From contig OY821772.1 in NCBI GenBank assembly GCA_963682175.1, positions 12,516,743 to 12,580,742 of the forward strand: a stretch of DNA of 64,000 bases, given 5' to 3'. The stretch comes from Triglochin maritima. Its lineage: Eukaryota > Streptophyta > Magnoliopsida > Alismatales > Juncaginaceae. The notes beneath the pieces are model-generated. The model saw only the letters and a program-made list of their open reading frames with translations. It made no database searches and was not told the DNA's origin. Below, in pieces: positions 24,352 to 35,075 of the stretch. How positions within the stretch are numbered: the stretch's first letter is position 1; every line of letters begins with the position of its first letter. Both the position numbers and the translations under genes were made by a program.

Positions 24352-26260
24352 TCTGATACCACTGTAAGATTTCGTGTTCCTATGTATGTATATATTTAAA
24401 AAAAAATAATACAACATACAAGATCGATTTCATATTTTCAACAATTTCTATGTACATTACTTTGTGTTTATTCTAATATCATGCAACCCTACATTTATTA
24501 AAATAAACCACAAAGGTAGAATCATACCTAAAGGTTCTCTAAAACCTTTTTGAAGATCCGTAGTCGCGTTACCCGTTGCATCGTCCACGGATTTGCCTCT
24601 GAGTGTTCACCAAACTCTAAACAAGATTAGAGAGAAAGAAGTTGGTCAATCAATCTCTAATAAGGTTTAGAATCTAGCTAATAACCCCTCTTTGAGCCCT
24701 TGAGTTTTCTATTTTCTAAACTCAAAATTACTAAGTGAATTTCGTGGTGATTAGAGGAGATATTAATGAGAGAAATAATTGTTGCATTAGTATTAAACAA
24801 ATAGGAGTAGGTGCCCTTTTATAGGCTACTAAAACATCCTTATCAAGAGCTATTCTTTAGCCATGATTCCTTGTTTATTCTCTCCTAAAATTAATCTCTA
24901 ATTTCCACATAAGCACCCTAAAAAACGTTTTAATTAAATATGGAATTAATCTACCCATGATTTAATTAATTTCTTAATAATTCAGGCAGAATCGTTCTTG
25001 TTTGGTGGACCGAGTATAACTCGATCAACCAAACTGTATGGTTATAACACGTGTTCGGTGCACCGTGAGCTAGACGGTCGACCGAATCCGTATAAGAAAA
25101 ATTCCCTCGAAGAATTTTTGGCTGACCCACCAGAATCGTTCCTGGGTCATAGTCATCGGATGACCATGTCACATTCGGTCTACCGAAAATACTCCTTCTC
25201 GGTTGACCGTGCACACTCGGTTAACCGAACCCGATTGTCCAGGCACTCCAGACAATTTCGGTCAACCAATTGCGCTTACTCGTTCCCTATTCGGTTAACC
25301 GATCCGAATATACCGTGGTCGACCGAACCATGAACGGTTCACTGTGTTTGACCCCGATTTTGCCTTTGTCAAATTTTGGATTTATTTCCAGCAAAATTTT
25401 ATCTTTTGGGGGTTTTAGCAAATTCACATCTTATGTAATATATTATCATATGTAATATTAAATTATTACATCCCATAATATATATACCTCATATGAATTT
25501 ATTATGATTCTAATTATGTCAATTCTCATGACATATTGATTTTAATTAATTCACCACATGTGTCCTATTTTCACATGAAACCCGACACATCATATGAACT
25601 TAAAATCAAGGCTCTTGTGTTCCCAGTTTTGTGGTGTGACCTATAGGAGGATCTAAGCCAAATTGGCAGCGATATTAAACACTTAATATCTAAAACTATA
25701 AGCGGTATCCAACTACACATTATAGTTACCCAATTAGCATAGATGTCTTTGTTCCACCCGAACCAAAACGTGATCTATTTAGTGATGTAAGTGCGCCACT
25801 TGTGTCCGTCCCTTGCCTCATGATATTAAGAATATATACAAAGTAGAAATGTGTCATCTTTGTATTATATTCATTTCTTGATCTCTCTAAGCTAATTATA
25901 ACTCTCTAACTTAACTCAAGTTACATTGTGCACATTATAATTTTACTTTATCAAGGGGCCCACTAATATCATCACTCAATTAAGAAGGGGCAATGATAAT
26001 CGTTTGACTAACTATCTTTTCTAGTACATGTCATGCTCAACCAACTATTGTCTTTATCACTACACTCATTGATAGCTTTTGACAATAATCAAATTAAGCA
26101 CTTCTTGAGTGAAAAGATATAAGTCTCATATCTTAGGATTCAAGACACAATAAAAACATTAATGACATGAAACACAATTCCATAATGTTTTACTTGTAAG
26201 GTCTATTCAATATATAAAAGTAATATTTTCCTCTTTTATATACTCGTGTCGTCAATTATT
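24352..26260 (-). mobile_element. Fragment of an LTR retrotransposon, probable LTR plus primer site
   Basis: CTCTGATACCAC at 24351-24362 is the complement of GTGGTATCAGAG, the usual initiator-Met tRNA primer site of Ty1/copia elements. It abuts a TGTAAGAT end at 24363, as expected for a minus-strand 5' LTR. The LTR-like sequence extends rightward with a degenerate palindrome cluster at 25040-25330. The right boundary and the rest of the element are not visible, and no second LTR is found nearby. Confidence 0.5.
25040..25330. repeat. Degenerate CGGT-NN-ACCG palindrome cluster
   Basis: One exact ACGGTCGACCGAA copy lies near 25074. TCGGTCTACCGA, TCGGTTGACCG, TCGGTTAACCGAA and GGTCGACCGAACC are variants. 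The outer CGGT/ACCG is kept while the inner two bases vary. Confidence 0.75.
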
Positions 26261-26267
26261 TGCAGAG

Positions 26268-26503
26268 CTACAACAATCGATGACCAACACGACAATCTTA
26301 TCTCGGTAATTAATGTTCCATGTTAATTACCATGATTGTGAATAACTTTTGATTTATGTAAACCATTATTTTTTAGAGCTCTACGGTTAAGGACCAAGCG
26401 TTTCTTCCTTAACACTTCCAAAAGACGAATACAATAATTAAGGAACAAAATGTTTGCACATTCAATTCATAATAATTGACATATAAAAGAAAAACTTTTA
26501 GAA
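26268..26503 (+). repeat. Copy of the 8925-9172 segment
   Basis: Same orientation as the copy beside ATH-1. Here the sequence AGAGCTACAACAATCG runs on uninterrupted to the left, so this locus shows the pre-insertion form of the ATH-1 target. Confidence 0.85.
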
Positions 26504-26516
26504 CACATTTCTTTCG

Positions 26517-26734
26517 TTATTAACTTAATAATCAATTTATTTAGCAATTATCACAATTTATAATCAATAATTTCTTACTAAAATAATTAAACTAATTATT
26601 AACTTAATAGTCAATTTATTTAGTAATTATCACAATTTTTAATCAATAAAGGATTTACTAAACTAATTTAATTAATTATTAACATAATATACAATTTATT
26701 TTGCAATTATCACAATTTATAATCAATTTAAATG
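26517..26734. repeat. AT-rich tandem repeat, unit 79-80 bp, 2.7 copies
   Basis: Units start at 26517, 26596 and 26676 with TTATTAACTTAAT and contain CAATTATCACAATTT near their centres. They lie between the 26268 segment and the PMD first intron, near the MULE-2 right end. Confidence 0.85.
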
Positions 26735-26756
26735 ATTAAAAAAACCATCGTTCGGG

Positions 26757-26870
26757 GAGGCGTTTGCCGGAGACGCCTTTCCTTTCGGTCGGGCGTCCGC
26801 GGAAAACGCCCGACCATTTCCCGACCCAACAGTCGGGCGTCTCCCGCGGATGCCCGACTCAAAATATATT
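26757..26870 (-). repeat. GGGCGTC repeats in PMD intron 1 of MULE-2
   Basis: GGCGTTTGCCGGAGACGCC, GGGCGTCCGCGG, ACGCCCGACC and GGGCGTCTCCCGCGG alternate within 115 bp of otherwise AT-rich sequence. The block lies inside the first intron of the PMD gene and mirrors the block in the transposase intron. Confidence 0.75.
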
Positions 26871-27127
26871 TTTTTATTTAAAAAAAACTAAACAAGACAA
26901 TTTACCTGATTTGAGTAATCCGGGGCGTCCGCTGGTTCTTTTCCTGACCTCCGATACATTTTTTCTGGTGAATATAAGAGTATTATGAAGGGAAAGTGGT
27001 GTTATGAGAGTAAAATGAAGAGTTATATAAGTAAAAAAAGGTAGAATGACAAAATGGTAATCTGTACGGACGATTTAAATAGTTTTACGATGATGAGTAG
27101 CAGTTCACATGATTTATTCTTGGTAAT

Positions 27128-28681
27128 TGATTGATCTCGTTTTATATTAACCGCAAGTGCACGGCCGCATTGAAGCGGTGGCAAGTACGGGTCGTCCACT
27201 GGGAGGTGTGTCGACACTTGGTTTGTGCGAAGGCGAGAGGTGAAGAAAGGGAAGAAAGGTTGGTTACACTAAACTACACTACAATGCAAATGGAAATGAA
27301 AGATAAGCAATAAAAACTAAACCCCAAAGGGGTAGAGAAATAATGTGAACATAAAGAAGTGTGTGTGTGTTCATTAAGCTCCTCACAACATGTAGTGCAT
27401 GAAATCATAAAACTACATCCAACTTTGCCTCAACATGAATTAAGATAAGACTACATCATTAAAACATACAAGACAATAATTGGAATGAAACTAAATGAAC
27501 TCATGTATAAAGACTAGACCCTACTATGCCTCCACATGAATTAAGATGACTACATCATTAAAACATACAAGACATTAGCTAAGGAAAAGGCATCAAGAGT
27601 ACATACACTACAAATTGTGTTTCCAACATTAACTTTATCCATATCCTAACCTTATCATTCCCCATAAAATAGGTCCACTAATCAAAGCATAAGCTAAGCT
27701 TCATTCAAGAGCATTAGCATATCAAAGATAAGAGTGGAGACCCATTAGATGGTTATGGAAATCATATAAAGTTCAAGAGATAAAAATAACACACACTTAA
27801 TACACTACATGATTATATCACATATTTCTCCACCCCCCAAATGTGGATGGAACTACTCACTACTCATTACACTAACTATATTAGTAAAAGAAAGCATAAT
27901 ACTGAAATGAAAGTTAACTAAGAAGGCAAGAAGAATTAAAGAAACATAAAAGGAAATGAAAGACTAAACAAACATGCACAAATTAAAAGACAAGATTAAA
28001 AGAAACTAGAAAAATTATTTTATTAACAAATGACTCACATTGAAGGTAGCATTCTTCTCCACCTTGAGTTTTTGCTTCAAGGCTCACTCCTTAGTAGAGA
28101 GAATGCCACCAAGCAATGGGTAATTACAATGGAAGGTGAAGAGTTCTATTTATAAGCATGGAAAAAGCTAATCGGGGACAATCCCCCGATGTGGGACTAA
28201 ACCAATACCAAAAATAGCCTAAACGAACATTAATACAAGTCCAGGAGAAATTTCGACGGATCCTGAGCAATATGGACCGCCAATTAGCGGTCCAAGACCG
28301 CCAATTGGCGGTCCAAAATCTTCGGATCGTGTTGGAATTTGTTGTGGGCTTTTCTTTCTGGTATTGTTGGTCTTTGATGCGGTTACTTGACTTGTTGGAG
28401 CTCCGACCCGACTCGAATTGGTAAAATACTCCCCATGATGGTGTGGAGTATTCTGTTTTGCTCTTAGGTCCTTCGGTCTTACGATCAGGTCCTTCTCCCT
28501 TGCATCTTAGTCCCCAGGTCTCACAATTAAGTCCTTTTTCCTGCTTTTGGATCCTTTCATGGCTCTTCTCTTCAAACCTCTTTATTCCTGTAAACTAAAC
28601 ATAAAACTCGTCACGTAACATTGCTTAGGTGTAAGATAATGGATATAAGATACAAATATGAGCATGAAATGATGTCAATCA
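27128..28681 (-). repeat. 3' LTR of ATH-2
   Basis: 1554 bp, ends TGATTGA/TCAATCA. The minus strand has a TATA-like TTATAAATAG near 28155 and two CCGCCAATTGGCGG-type palindromes at 28274-28313. The adjoining bases at 28682-28696 form the polypurine tract on the minus strand. Confidence 0.95.
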
Positions 28682-28696
28682 AATACCCCCACACCT
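28682..28696 (-). other. Polypurine tract of ATH-2
   Basis: On the minus strand AGGTGTGGGGGTATT lies directly before the 3' LTR, identical to the ATH-1 tract. Confidence 0.85.
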
Positions 28697-30287
28697 AAGT
28701 TTTTGCTAGTCCCGAGCAAAACAAAGAAAGAGAAAAGCAAACGAGAAACAAGAAATCCTAACTCACTTTCGTAGGAATCACGGTTGCACTTAGCACGTGC
28801 AACAAGCCGTTAAACCTCTTTGTTGCCAAGGAGGAGGAGTGTTGTCTCCTGAGGGTTTTCAGCGGATATACCCACAAAATCCGAACAAGATGCATTATTC
28901 AATCTAGACCTCGACTCGTTGGAAATATTTTGTCGATCAATGGACGCGGTAATCCTACGGGCCGACTCTATATAGGTAATCAGTCCACACCTAGCCTAAT
29001 AAACCATTCGTGCAAGTTAAATAAGGAATTAAGTAAAAGACATGGACGACCTCAAGATCCTCAAGTGATACAAAGTGTAAGGTCCATTAAGGTTCTTATT
29101 TGCATTACCATTTTTTTTCTTTTTGTTTCTTTTCACACAATTTTTTTTTCTTTTTATTAGTTGGAGCTTCATTCTCCCACGGTCAGGTTTCGTGCATCAT
29201 TGCCCATGAGGACTTACACTATCACGTACACCTTTCCCCAAATCTCCACATAGGGCAATCCCTACCACCCGTGTAACGGGAGTTCGGTCGGCGCATCCCA
29301 AGTCAGATGACTCGAAAGCACCAGGCACAAAGTCCCCTCAGACCTACTTTCCCGAGTGATAGGAGCCGTGCGAGAAGAGAGAACATCTACTCACTTATTT
29401 CTTATCTACACATGAACCAAAACCCCTACACTAATGTCTCATACAAGATTAAGAGGGTCCTTGACTACAACAAACTTCCTAAATTAACAAACACGAATTA
29501 TTGACTCACTAGGTTCAGGGTGGACTTCTTTGAATGTTTGAGCACTGAAACCCTATGATTACTCACCCCCAAAGGAAAACTGGGGTGCATCCTAACGACT
29601 CGATAAATCCTAAAGCCACTGTACTAGATATCCTAATGCATCAAGTTCAAGACAATTTTGGGAGCTTTCTTTTTACTTTGCCTCTCAACGGTTTTGTACA
29701 TGCTAAACACATGCAAAACCCACAAAATATTTTCTTTCGAAAACACATGAAGATTTTGAAAGAAATGTGAAAATTTTGAAGCATTAGGCAAGCAAAAGAA
29801 GACAAGTCACCCAAGGATCATGGCAAACAGATATATCGATATTAAATGCAGCACACTAACATGACCCTAAAAATGCAAACAAAAGAAAACAAAATCAAAA
29901 GAAAAGACTCAACTATGTACACACGTAAAACACCCCCCCACACCTACTTCATGCATTGTCCTCAATGAATGTGAGCAAAATACTACATGGATTTATGCAT
30001 GAAAAAGGAGAGATCTCACCAACGTGAAGTACAAAGGGGAGTGTATGACTATGTTGATGGACACAACCCAAATTCCCTCAAAACCTGTGAGATGCTAAAG
30101 AAAGGGTACAAATACGTGAAAGAAATGGAGCCCAAATACACAAGGGTTGGGGCTCACAACAATCGATGCTCACTGAAGGAGTCTTTTATTGAACTCTTTT
30201 TTTTTCTTTTTTTTATATAACTATGTACAAACATAAGTTCCCATCTTCATTTGTCAAAAGACATCAAATGGGAACCTCAAGAGTGGG
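28697..30287 (-). other. Non-coding 3' spacer of ATH-2
   Basis: About 1.6 kb between the ORF stop and the polypurine tract. It is homologous to ATH-1 5760-7329. Open stretches here are short, low-complexity and not shared between the two copies. Confidence 0.7.
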
Positions 30288-31715
30288 TCAATGCACTTGG
30301 AAAGGGAACATGACACCACGCGGGGCCAGAATACTCATGCGTGACCCCCCTTCACAAAGAGCACCAAATGAAATGAGAGGTTCATGAATTGGACGCAAAG
30401 GCGTCTCATTCAAAGGATCAAACTGAAAGAGCTTGAACCTCTCAAGAGTTTGGGAAATGAGGGGCAACGGAAGAAGAGTTTCTCCTGTTGCGCTGCTGAA
30501 GTTATGATCGTCAATCCAAACTCTCCAACCAACAGGCTGGTGCGTCGGAACGAGGTCAAGAACCTCGTTAGGCATATCCGACACACCAGGCGAACAAACA
30601 GTGGGTCTCATACCCAAGGTATCCTCCAAGGAACTCCTAATACCCTCATGAGCAATGTAGTTGTTTGATGTTCCATCATTTCCAAGATGATCAGGAACAA
30701 TAGTGAGAGGCAAACTCTCATCAGGTTGTTTGAAATTGAGGGTACTAGGGAGCTCTTGCTCCACCAGAGGTGAGTCCTTAAGAGGCACAACATGAAGATC
30801 ATGTGGCTCAAGGGCCACGGGACAAAAAGATAAGGCACAATCCTGTGCCGACTCATAATGAAGCTGGTCCAAGTTATTCTTAATTTGAATCAAATCCTCC
30901 ACTAAGTGATCGTGAATTGAAACCCCAAGTCCCTCAGACTGACTAGGAGTTTGACTTTGAAAGGTTGTGCTTTGAATTTGTGGATGTGGTGGTGGTTCGA
31001 TATCAAAAGAAGAATCCTCATGTTGACATGAAATGTCACTCTCCTCACGTTCACGTAATTGCTGCGACATTTGACTCACTTGCAGTGTCAGATTTTGTAT
31101 GCGGTCAACGAGGAGGTCCAAGTCAGATCTTGGGAAATTTTGGGGTTGGGTGTTGATGGGCTGAGAATGAGTCCAATGATTTGGAGTGGGGTGCTGGTAG
31201 AAGTCTGGGTATTCGGGAGTAGGATACTGGGGTGAATATGAAGTATAAGAATTTGAATAAGAATTGTTTCCCCATGAATCCATCACTCTCGGGATGTACG
31301 CAGATGCGTAATGGTCATATTGAGCATTTTGGGAAAAAGTATGCTCATACTCAGGCTCTGGGGGAACATTAGGACATTCCCCGATATTATGACCACTCAA
31401 CCCACAACAATCGCACGGTATGGCTACTGGAGCCACTGGTGCACTCATGTCGTCTACCGCATGCATGAAAGATGCCAAAGTTTGTTGCCCAGAGTATGAT
31501 CCAACATAACTAGATGGAGATCTAGCCGTCGGTGCCTCTCTCATATCACCCCTATATGAAGATTGCTCAGTCACATAATGAAGATCATCCCAACCGTACG
31601 GGGTGTTAGTCTGAGCCACCCCAGGTTGCATGGGTCCGGAGTACCAGGGAGAATCATCCTGGTCCCAACAGTGATATGGATGGTCGCCCATGTAACCATC
31701 CATCTCAACAAACAA
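30288..31715 (-). CDS. Capsid-less gag-like zinc-knuckle protein of ATH-2 (475 aa)
   Basis: Uninterrupted ORF, the only one in this young element. The N-terminal 55 residues are acidic and aromatic and unlike the ATH-1 capsid. A DMREAPTARSPSS block matches the ATH-1 segment just before its zinc knuckle. The knuckle follows: CDCCGLSGHNIGEC (C-x2-C-x4-H-x4-C, about residues 101-114). A Tyr/Pro/Ser/Gln-rich region and a likely coiled coil (RIQNLTLQVSQMSQQLRERE, about 205-224) come next. The tail matches the end of the ATH-1 polyprotein (FPFQV). Capsid and protease regions present in ATH-1 are absent. By family logic it could bind RNA or join particles made by an autonomous partner; this is inference. 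ATG at 31715 is the first in frame. Confidence 0.8.
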   Translation of the reverse strand: MFVEMDGYMGDHPYHCWDQDDSPWYSGPMQPGVAQTNTPYGWDDLHYVTEQSSYRGDMREAPTARSPSSYVGSYSGQQTLASFMHAVDDMSAPVAPVAIPCDCCGLSGHNIGECPNVPPEPEYEHTFSQNAQYDHYASAYIPRVMDSWGNNSYSNSYTSYSPQYPTPEYPDFYQHPTPNHWTHSQPINTQPQNFPRSDLDLLVDRIQNLTLQVSQMSQQLREREESDISCQHEDSSFDIEPPPHPQIQSTTFQSQTPSQSEGLGVSIHDHLVEDLIQIKNNLDQLHYESAQDCALSFCPVALEPHDLHVVPLKDSPLVEQELPSTLNFKQPDESLPLTIVPDHLGNDGTSNNYIAHEGIRSSLEDTLGMRPTVCSPGVSDMPNEVLDLVPTHQPVGWRVWIDDHNFSSATGETLLPLPLISQTLERFKLFQFDPLNETPLRPIHEPLISFGALCEGGSRMSILAPRGVMFPFQVH

Positions 31716-32819
31716 CTCTCGAGTCGACCACTCTCACCACCACGAGACTAAGCTCGCAAAAAGTGCTCGACTCGACCCTAAAACGCTACCAGAGAGTGTA
31801 AAGGGGAGGAGACTATAACGTAGAAGAAGGTGAGAAGAAGATGACTCAGAGGAGAAGGGAAGAATCCCTAAAGCTAGCGTGGGTAGAGGGATCAGGAAGA
31901 AGCCTAACTAGCAAGCACGACTCAAACAATGTAAGGCAATGGGTCCTTAAGCTAGGCGACGCCTAACTTCGAGGTCACTAGCCTCGACACGCCTCACCTC
32001 CCTACAACGAGGACCACAATGCCCAGCAAGTGATACCAGATCCGGAGATCCAGTACCTCCTACTATCGACAAGGTAGGCAACGCCGATCAGGTCATGACG
32101 GTCTCGACTAGATTACTCTCCTAGTGCGTCCGAATTCCTTAGGGCCAATGTCTACTTGCTTTTAGTTAAGGCTTTATTACGAGTGATTTTTGGGGCCAAG
32201 GAAAGGGTGATGAAATCCCCCACCTTATCTTTTATGGGACAGCCCCTCTTTAGTAGCGATTTGATCCTAGATCTAGCAATCAATCGCTCCAATCAAACGC
32301 TCTCTCACTCTTGTCCTGATGCAATTCCTACTAACTAATGCATGGGCATACGAGATGCATGAATGAGTGTAGGAAATGCGTACCTCACGCCAGCACTCAA
32401 CAACTGAAAATAAAGCTAAAAGAAAAGACAACTATATGCCTAAGTCAATACATGATGTGTGACCTAAACAAGTAAGAACGTCTAGTCTTTTGCTTTGGAT
32501 TTTAGGGCCAAGTTGATTAATGGTGGAGTGATTAATGATCTGGGAGCAAACCAGAAGTCATAGCATGCAAAATAGGGCTCCCAGATAACACAAATTACAG
32601 CACTAACTAACAGTAAAAATTTCAAGGCCAGAAACGCTCACCAGGCCGCCAATTGGCGGTCTTCAACCGCTGATTGGCGGTCTGTTTAGCTCTTCTGTTC
32701 CCCAAATTTCTCCAGTAGCCTCCCCTTGTTCTGATGGTTCCCTGAAACTAAGACAAACTGAAAACAAAAAATTAAAAACCCCTCGAATCGTCCAAACCAA
32801 CGTCTGGACAGAGCACCTC
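31716..32819 (-). other. 5' leader of ATH-2
   Basis: About 1.1 kb between primer site and ORF with no conserved coding. It holds another pair of CAATTG-centred palindromes (32642-32685), the same motif found in the LTRs. Confidence 0.7.
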
Positions 32820-32835
32820 CCCGGCAACGGCGCCA
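32820..32835 (-). other. Primer binding site of ATH-2 (tRNA-Asp)
   Basis: The minus strand reads TGGCGCCGTTGCCGGG, complementary over 16 bases to the 3' end of plant tRNA-Asp(GTC). It lies six bases inside the 5' LTR. Athila-type elements commonly use this primer. Confidence 0.85.
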
Positions 32836-32841
32836 AAAACT

Positions 32842-34396
32842 TGATTGATCTCGTTTTATATTAACCGCAAGTGCACGGCCGCATTGAAGCGGTGGCAAGT
32901 ACGGGTCGTCCACTGGGAGGTGTGTCGACACTTGGTTTGTGCGAAGGCGAGAGGTGAAGAAATGGAAGAAAGGTTGGTTACACTAAACTACACTACAATG
33001 CAAATGGAAATGAAAGATAAGCAATAAAAACTAAACCCCAAAGGGGGTAGAGAAATAATGTGAACATAAAGAAGTGTGTGTGTGTTCATTAAGCTCCTCA
33101 CAACATGTAGTGCATGAAATCATAAAACTACATCCAACTTTGCCTCAACATGAATTAAGATAAGACTACATCATTAAAACATACAAGACAATAATTGGAA
33201 TGAAACTAAATGAACTCATGTATAAAGACTAGACCCTACTATGCCTCCACATGAATTAAGATGACTACATCATTAAAACATACAAGACATTAGCTAAGGA
33301 AAAGGCATCAAGAGTACATACACTACAAATTGTGTTTCCAACATTAACTTTATCCATATCCTAACCTTATCATTCCCCATAAAATAGGTCCACTAATCAA
33401 AGCATAAGCTAAGCTTCATTCAAGAGCATTAGCATATCAAAGATAAGAGTGGAGACCCATTAGATGGTTATGGAAATCATATAAAGTTCAAGAGATAAAA
33501 ATAACACACACTTAATACACTACATGATTATATCACATATTTCTCCACCCCCCAAATGTGGATGGAACTACTCACTACTCATTACACTAACTATATTAGC
33601 AAAAGAAAGCATAATACTGAAATGAAAGTTAACTAAGAAGGCAAGAAGAATTAAAGAAACATAAAAGGAAATGAAAGACTAAACAAACATGCACAAATTA
33701 AAAGACAAGATTAAAAGAAACTAGAAAAATTATTTTATTAACAAATGACTCACATTGAAGGTAGCATTCTTCTCTACCTTGAGTTTTTGCTTCAAGGCTC
33801 ACTCCTTAGTAGAGAGAATGCCACCAAGCAATGGGTAATTACAATGGAAGGTGAAGAGTTCTATTTATAAGCATGGAAAAAGCTAATCGGGGACAATCCC
33901 CCGATGTGGGACTAAACCAATACCAAAAATAGCCTAAACGAACATTAATACAAGTCCAGGAGAAATTTCGACGGATCCTGAGCAATATGGACCGCCAATT
34001 AGCGGTCCAAGACCGCCAATTGGCGGTCCAAAATCTTCGGATCGTGTTGGAATTTGTTGTGGGCTTTTCTTTCTGGTATTGTTGGTCTTTGATGCGGTTA
34101 CTTGACTTGTTGGAGCTCCGACCCGACTCGAATTGGTAAAATACTCCCCATGATGGTGTGGAGTATTCTGTTTTGCTCTTAGGTCCTTCGGTCTTACGAT
34201 CAGGTCCTTCTCCCTTGCATCTTAGTCCTCAGGTCTCACAATTAAGTCCTTTTTCCTACTTTTGGATCCTTTCATGGCTCTTCTCTTCAAACCTCTTTAT
34301 TCCTGAAAACTAAACATAAAGCTCGTCACGTAACATTGCTTAGGTGTAAGATAATGGATATAAGATACAAATATGAGCATGAAATGATGTCAATCA
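32842..34396 (-). repeat. 5' LTR of ATH-2
   Basis: 1555 bp, nearly identical to the 3' LTR. Visible differences include a G/T change in the GAAGAAA(G/T)GGAAG phrase, one extra G in CCCCAAAGGGGG, and AAACTCG/AAGCTCG near the right end. Confidence 0.95.
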
Positions 34397-34730
34397 GTAA
34401 TCATTATTTACAATATTAGTATATAATTATATATCAAAAACTTAATAAGTCATAAAAATTTGTAACATGTTCTACTTTTTGGAAATAAAAATCTTAATTC
34501 TGGAACATATTTACTTAAGGATTCATTACCGTAAATTGCACATCTCCTTACAAAATATTAATTAGATATGATTGGATCGTCAAATATAGCATCAAGTTGG
34601 TTTCAATAATTTCCAATCAAGCTAACACAATAATAGCAAACCTTATGGCTGCCCACCAGAATTGAAGTTGATGGATTTGGACAACTTAGGATAATCTCGT
34701 CGTTTCAACAAATCCATCCAACAACCACTA

Positions 34731-35075
34731 CACACGTGTACTACCTTCTCTCCCCACCATGCCGCCAACGTGGCGTCCAACCAGCCTCCAAGATTCTACG
34801 GATCCGACGTGGCACCATGTCGGCCACCCAATCCCCCATCTTCACGTGACCGCACCTGATGTCTCAGCTGGGATCCACGCGATTCTGCCCATCATTCCAA
34901 CGAACCAATTGGGCTTATTTTAGTGATTAAAGTAGTTTGCTTTGGTTCAGGAGTCAGACCACGTGAACTGCTAACGACATGTACAGATCTTGTGGCCATG
35001 TTAGGGCCACCGCAAGAGATCATCGGACCACGTGGACTGCTGACGTGGACCCTGTCACGTGGTGAGCTTACGTGG
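34731..35075. promoter_or_regulatory. Cluster of G-box/ACGTG motifs without an adjacent gene
   Basis: Five exact CACGTG words (near 34733, 34843, 34960, 35029 and 35056) and at least four more ACGTGG cores occur in about 340 bp, several as CCACGTGG. G-boxes are targets of plant bHLH and bZIP factors. No gene start is recognisable within 1 kb on either side, so the role is open. Confidence 0.45.

Larger units (their letters stand above)
21360..26959 (-). pseudogene. Plant mobile domain (PMD) gene of MULE-2, split by insertions
   Basis: PMD proteins (MAIN/MAIL1-like in host form) are nuclear factors related to TE-borne genes. The likely first exon is 26959-26906 (18 codons, MYRRSGKEPADAPDYSNQ), ending CAG|GTAAAT; its intron holds GGGCGTC repeats. 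The core is readable at 23832-23410 with MLHDVFQILHIPIEGRMVS and GCVLFVDKSG. It continues at 23340-23274 with EWLPYGPKPVV and, beyond sLTR-3, at 21915-21536 with LRQLGYVQVIP and the C-terminal block WFGRCSHPLI. A tail runs to about 21360. The solo LTR interrupts an otherwise matching frame between these last two blocks. Middle exons between 26905 and 23840 are not recognised because of a foreign LTR fragment. Confidence 0.7.
18738..27107 (+). mobile_element. MULE-2: transposase + OTU + PMD Mutator-like element
   Basis: The termini form long imperfect inverted repeats. The left end (18738 onward, GGGGCTACTATTCGTCG) matches the reverse complement of the right end (27107 leftward). They share near-identical runs such as AAAACTA(C/T)TTAAATCGTCC, about 80% over 50 bp. 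Flanking nonamers GAAGATTTA (18729-18737) and CATGATTTA (27108-27116) agree at 7 of 9 bases, an aged duplication. Inside, left to right: a plus-strand transposase, an OTU-like region and a minus-strand PMD gene starting near the right end. Later insertions are sLTR-3 (21916-23268) and an LTR fragment around 24363-26260. Without these the element is roughly 5 kb. Confidence 0.75.
27128..34396 (-). mobile_element. ATH-2: complete non-autonomous Athila-type element
   Basis: A 7269-bp element with perfect duplications GTAAT (27123-27127 and 34397-34401). The LTRs are 27128-28681 and 32842-34396. By eye they differ at seven substitutions and one 1-bp indel, about 0.5%, so insertion was recent. From the right it reads: 5' LTR, tRNA-Asp primer site, about 1.1 kb leader, one 475-codon ORF, a non-coding spacer, polypurine tract, 3' LTR. 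There is no capsid, protease or polymerase region. It lies 15 bp beyond the MULE-2 right flank and is untouched by later insertions. Confidence 0.95.
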
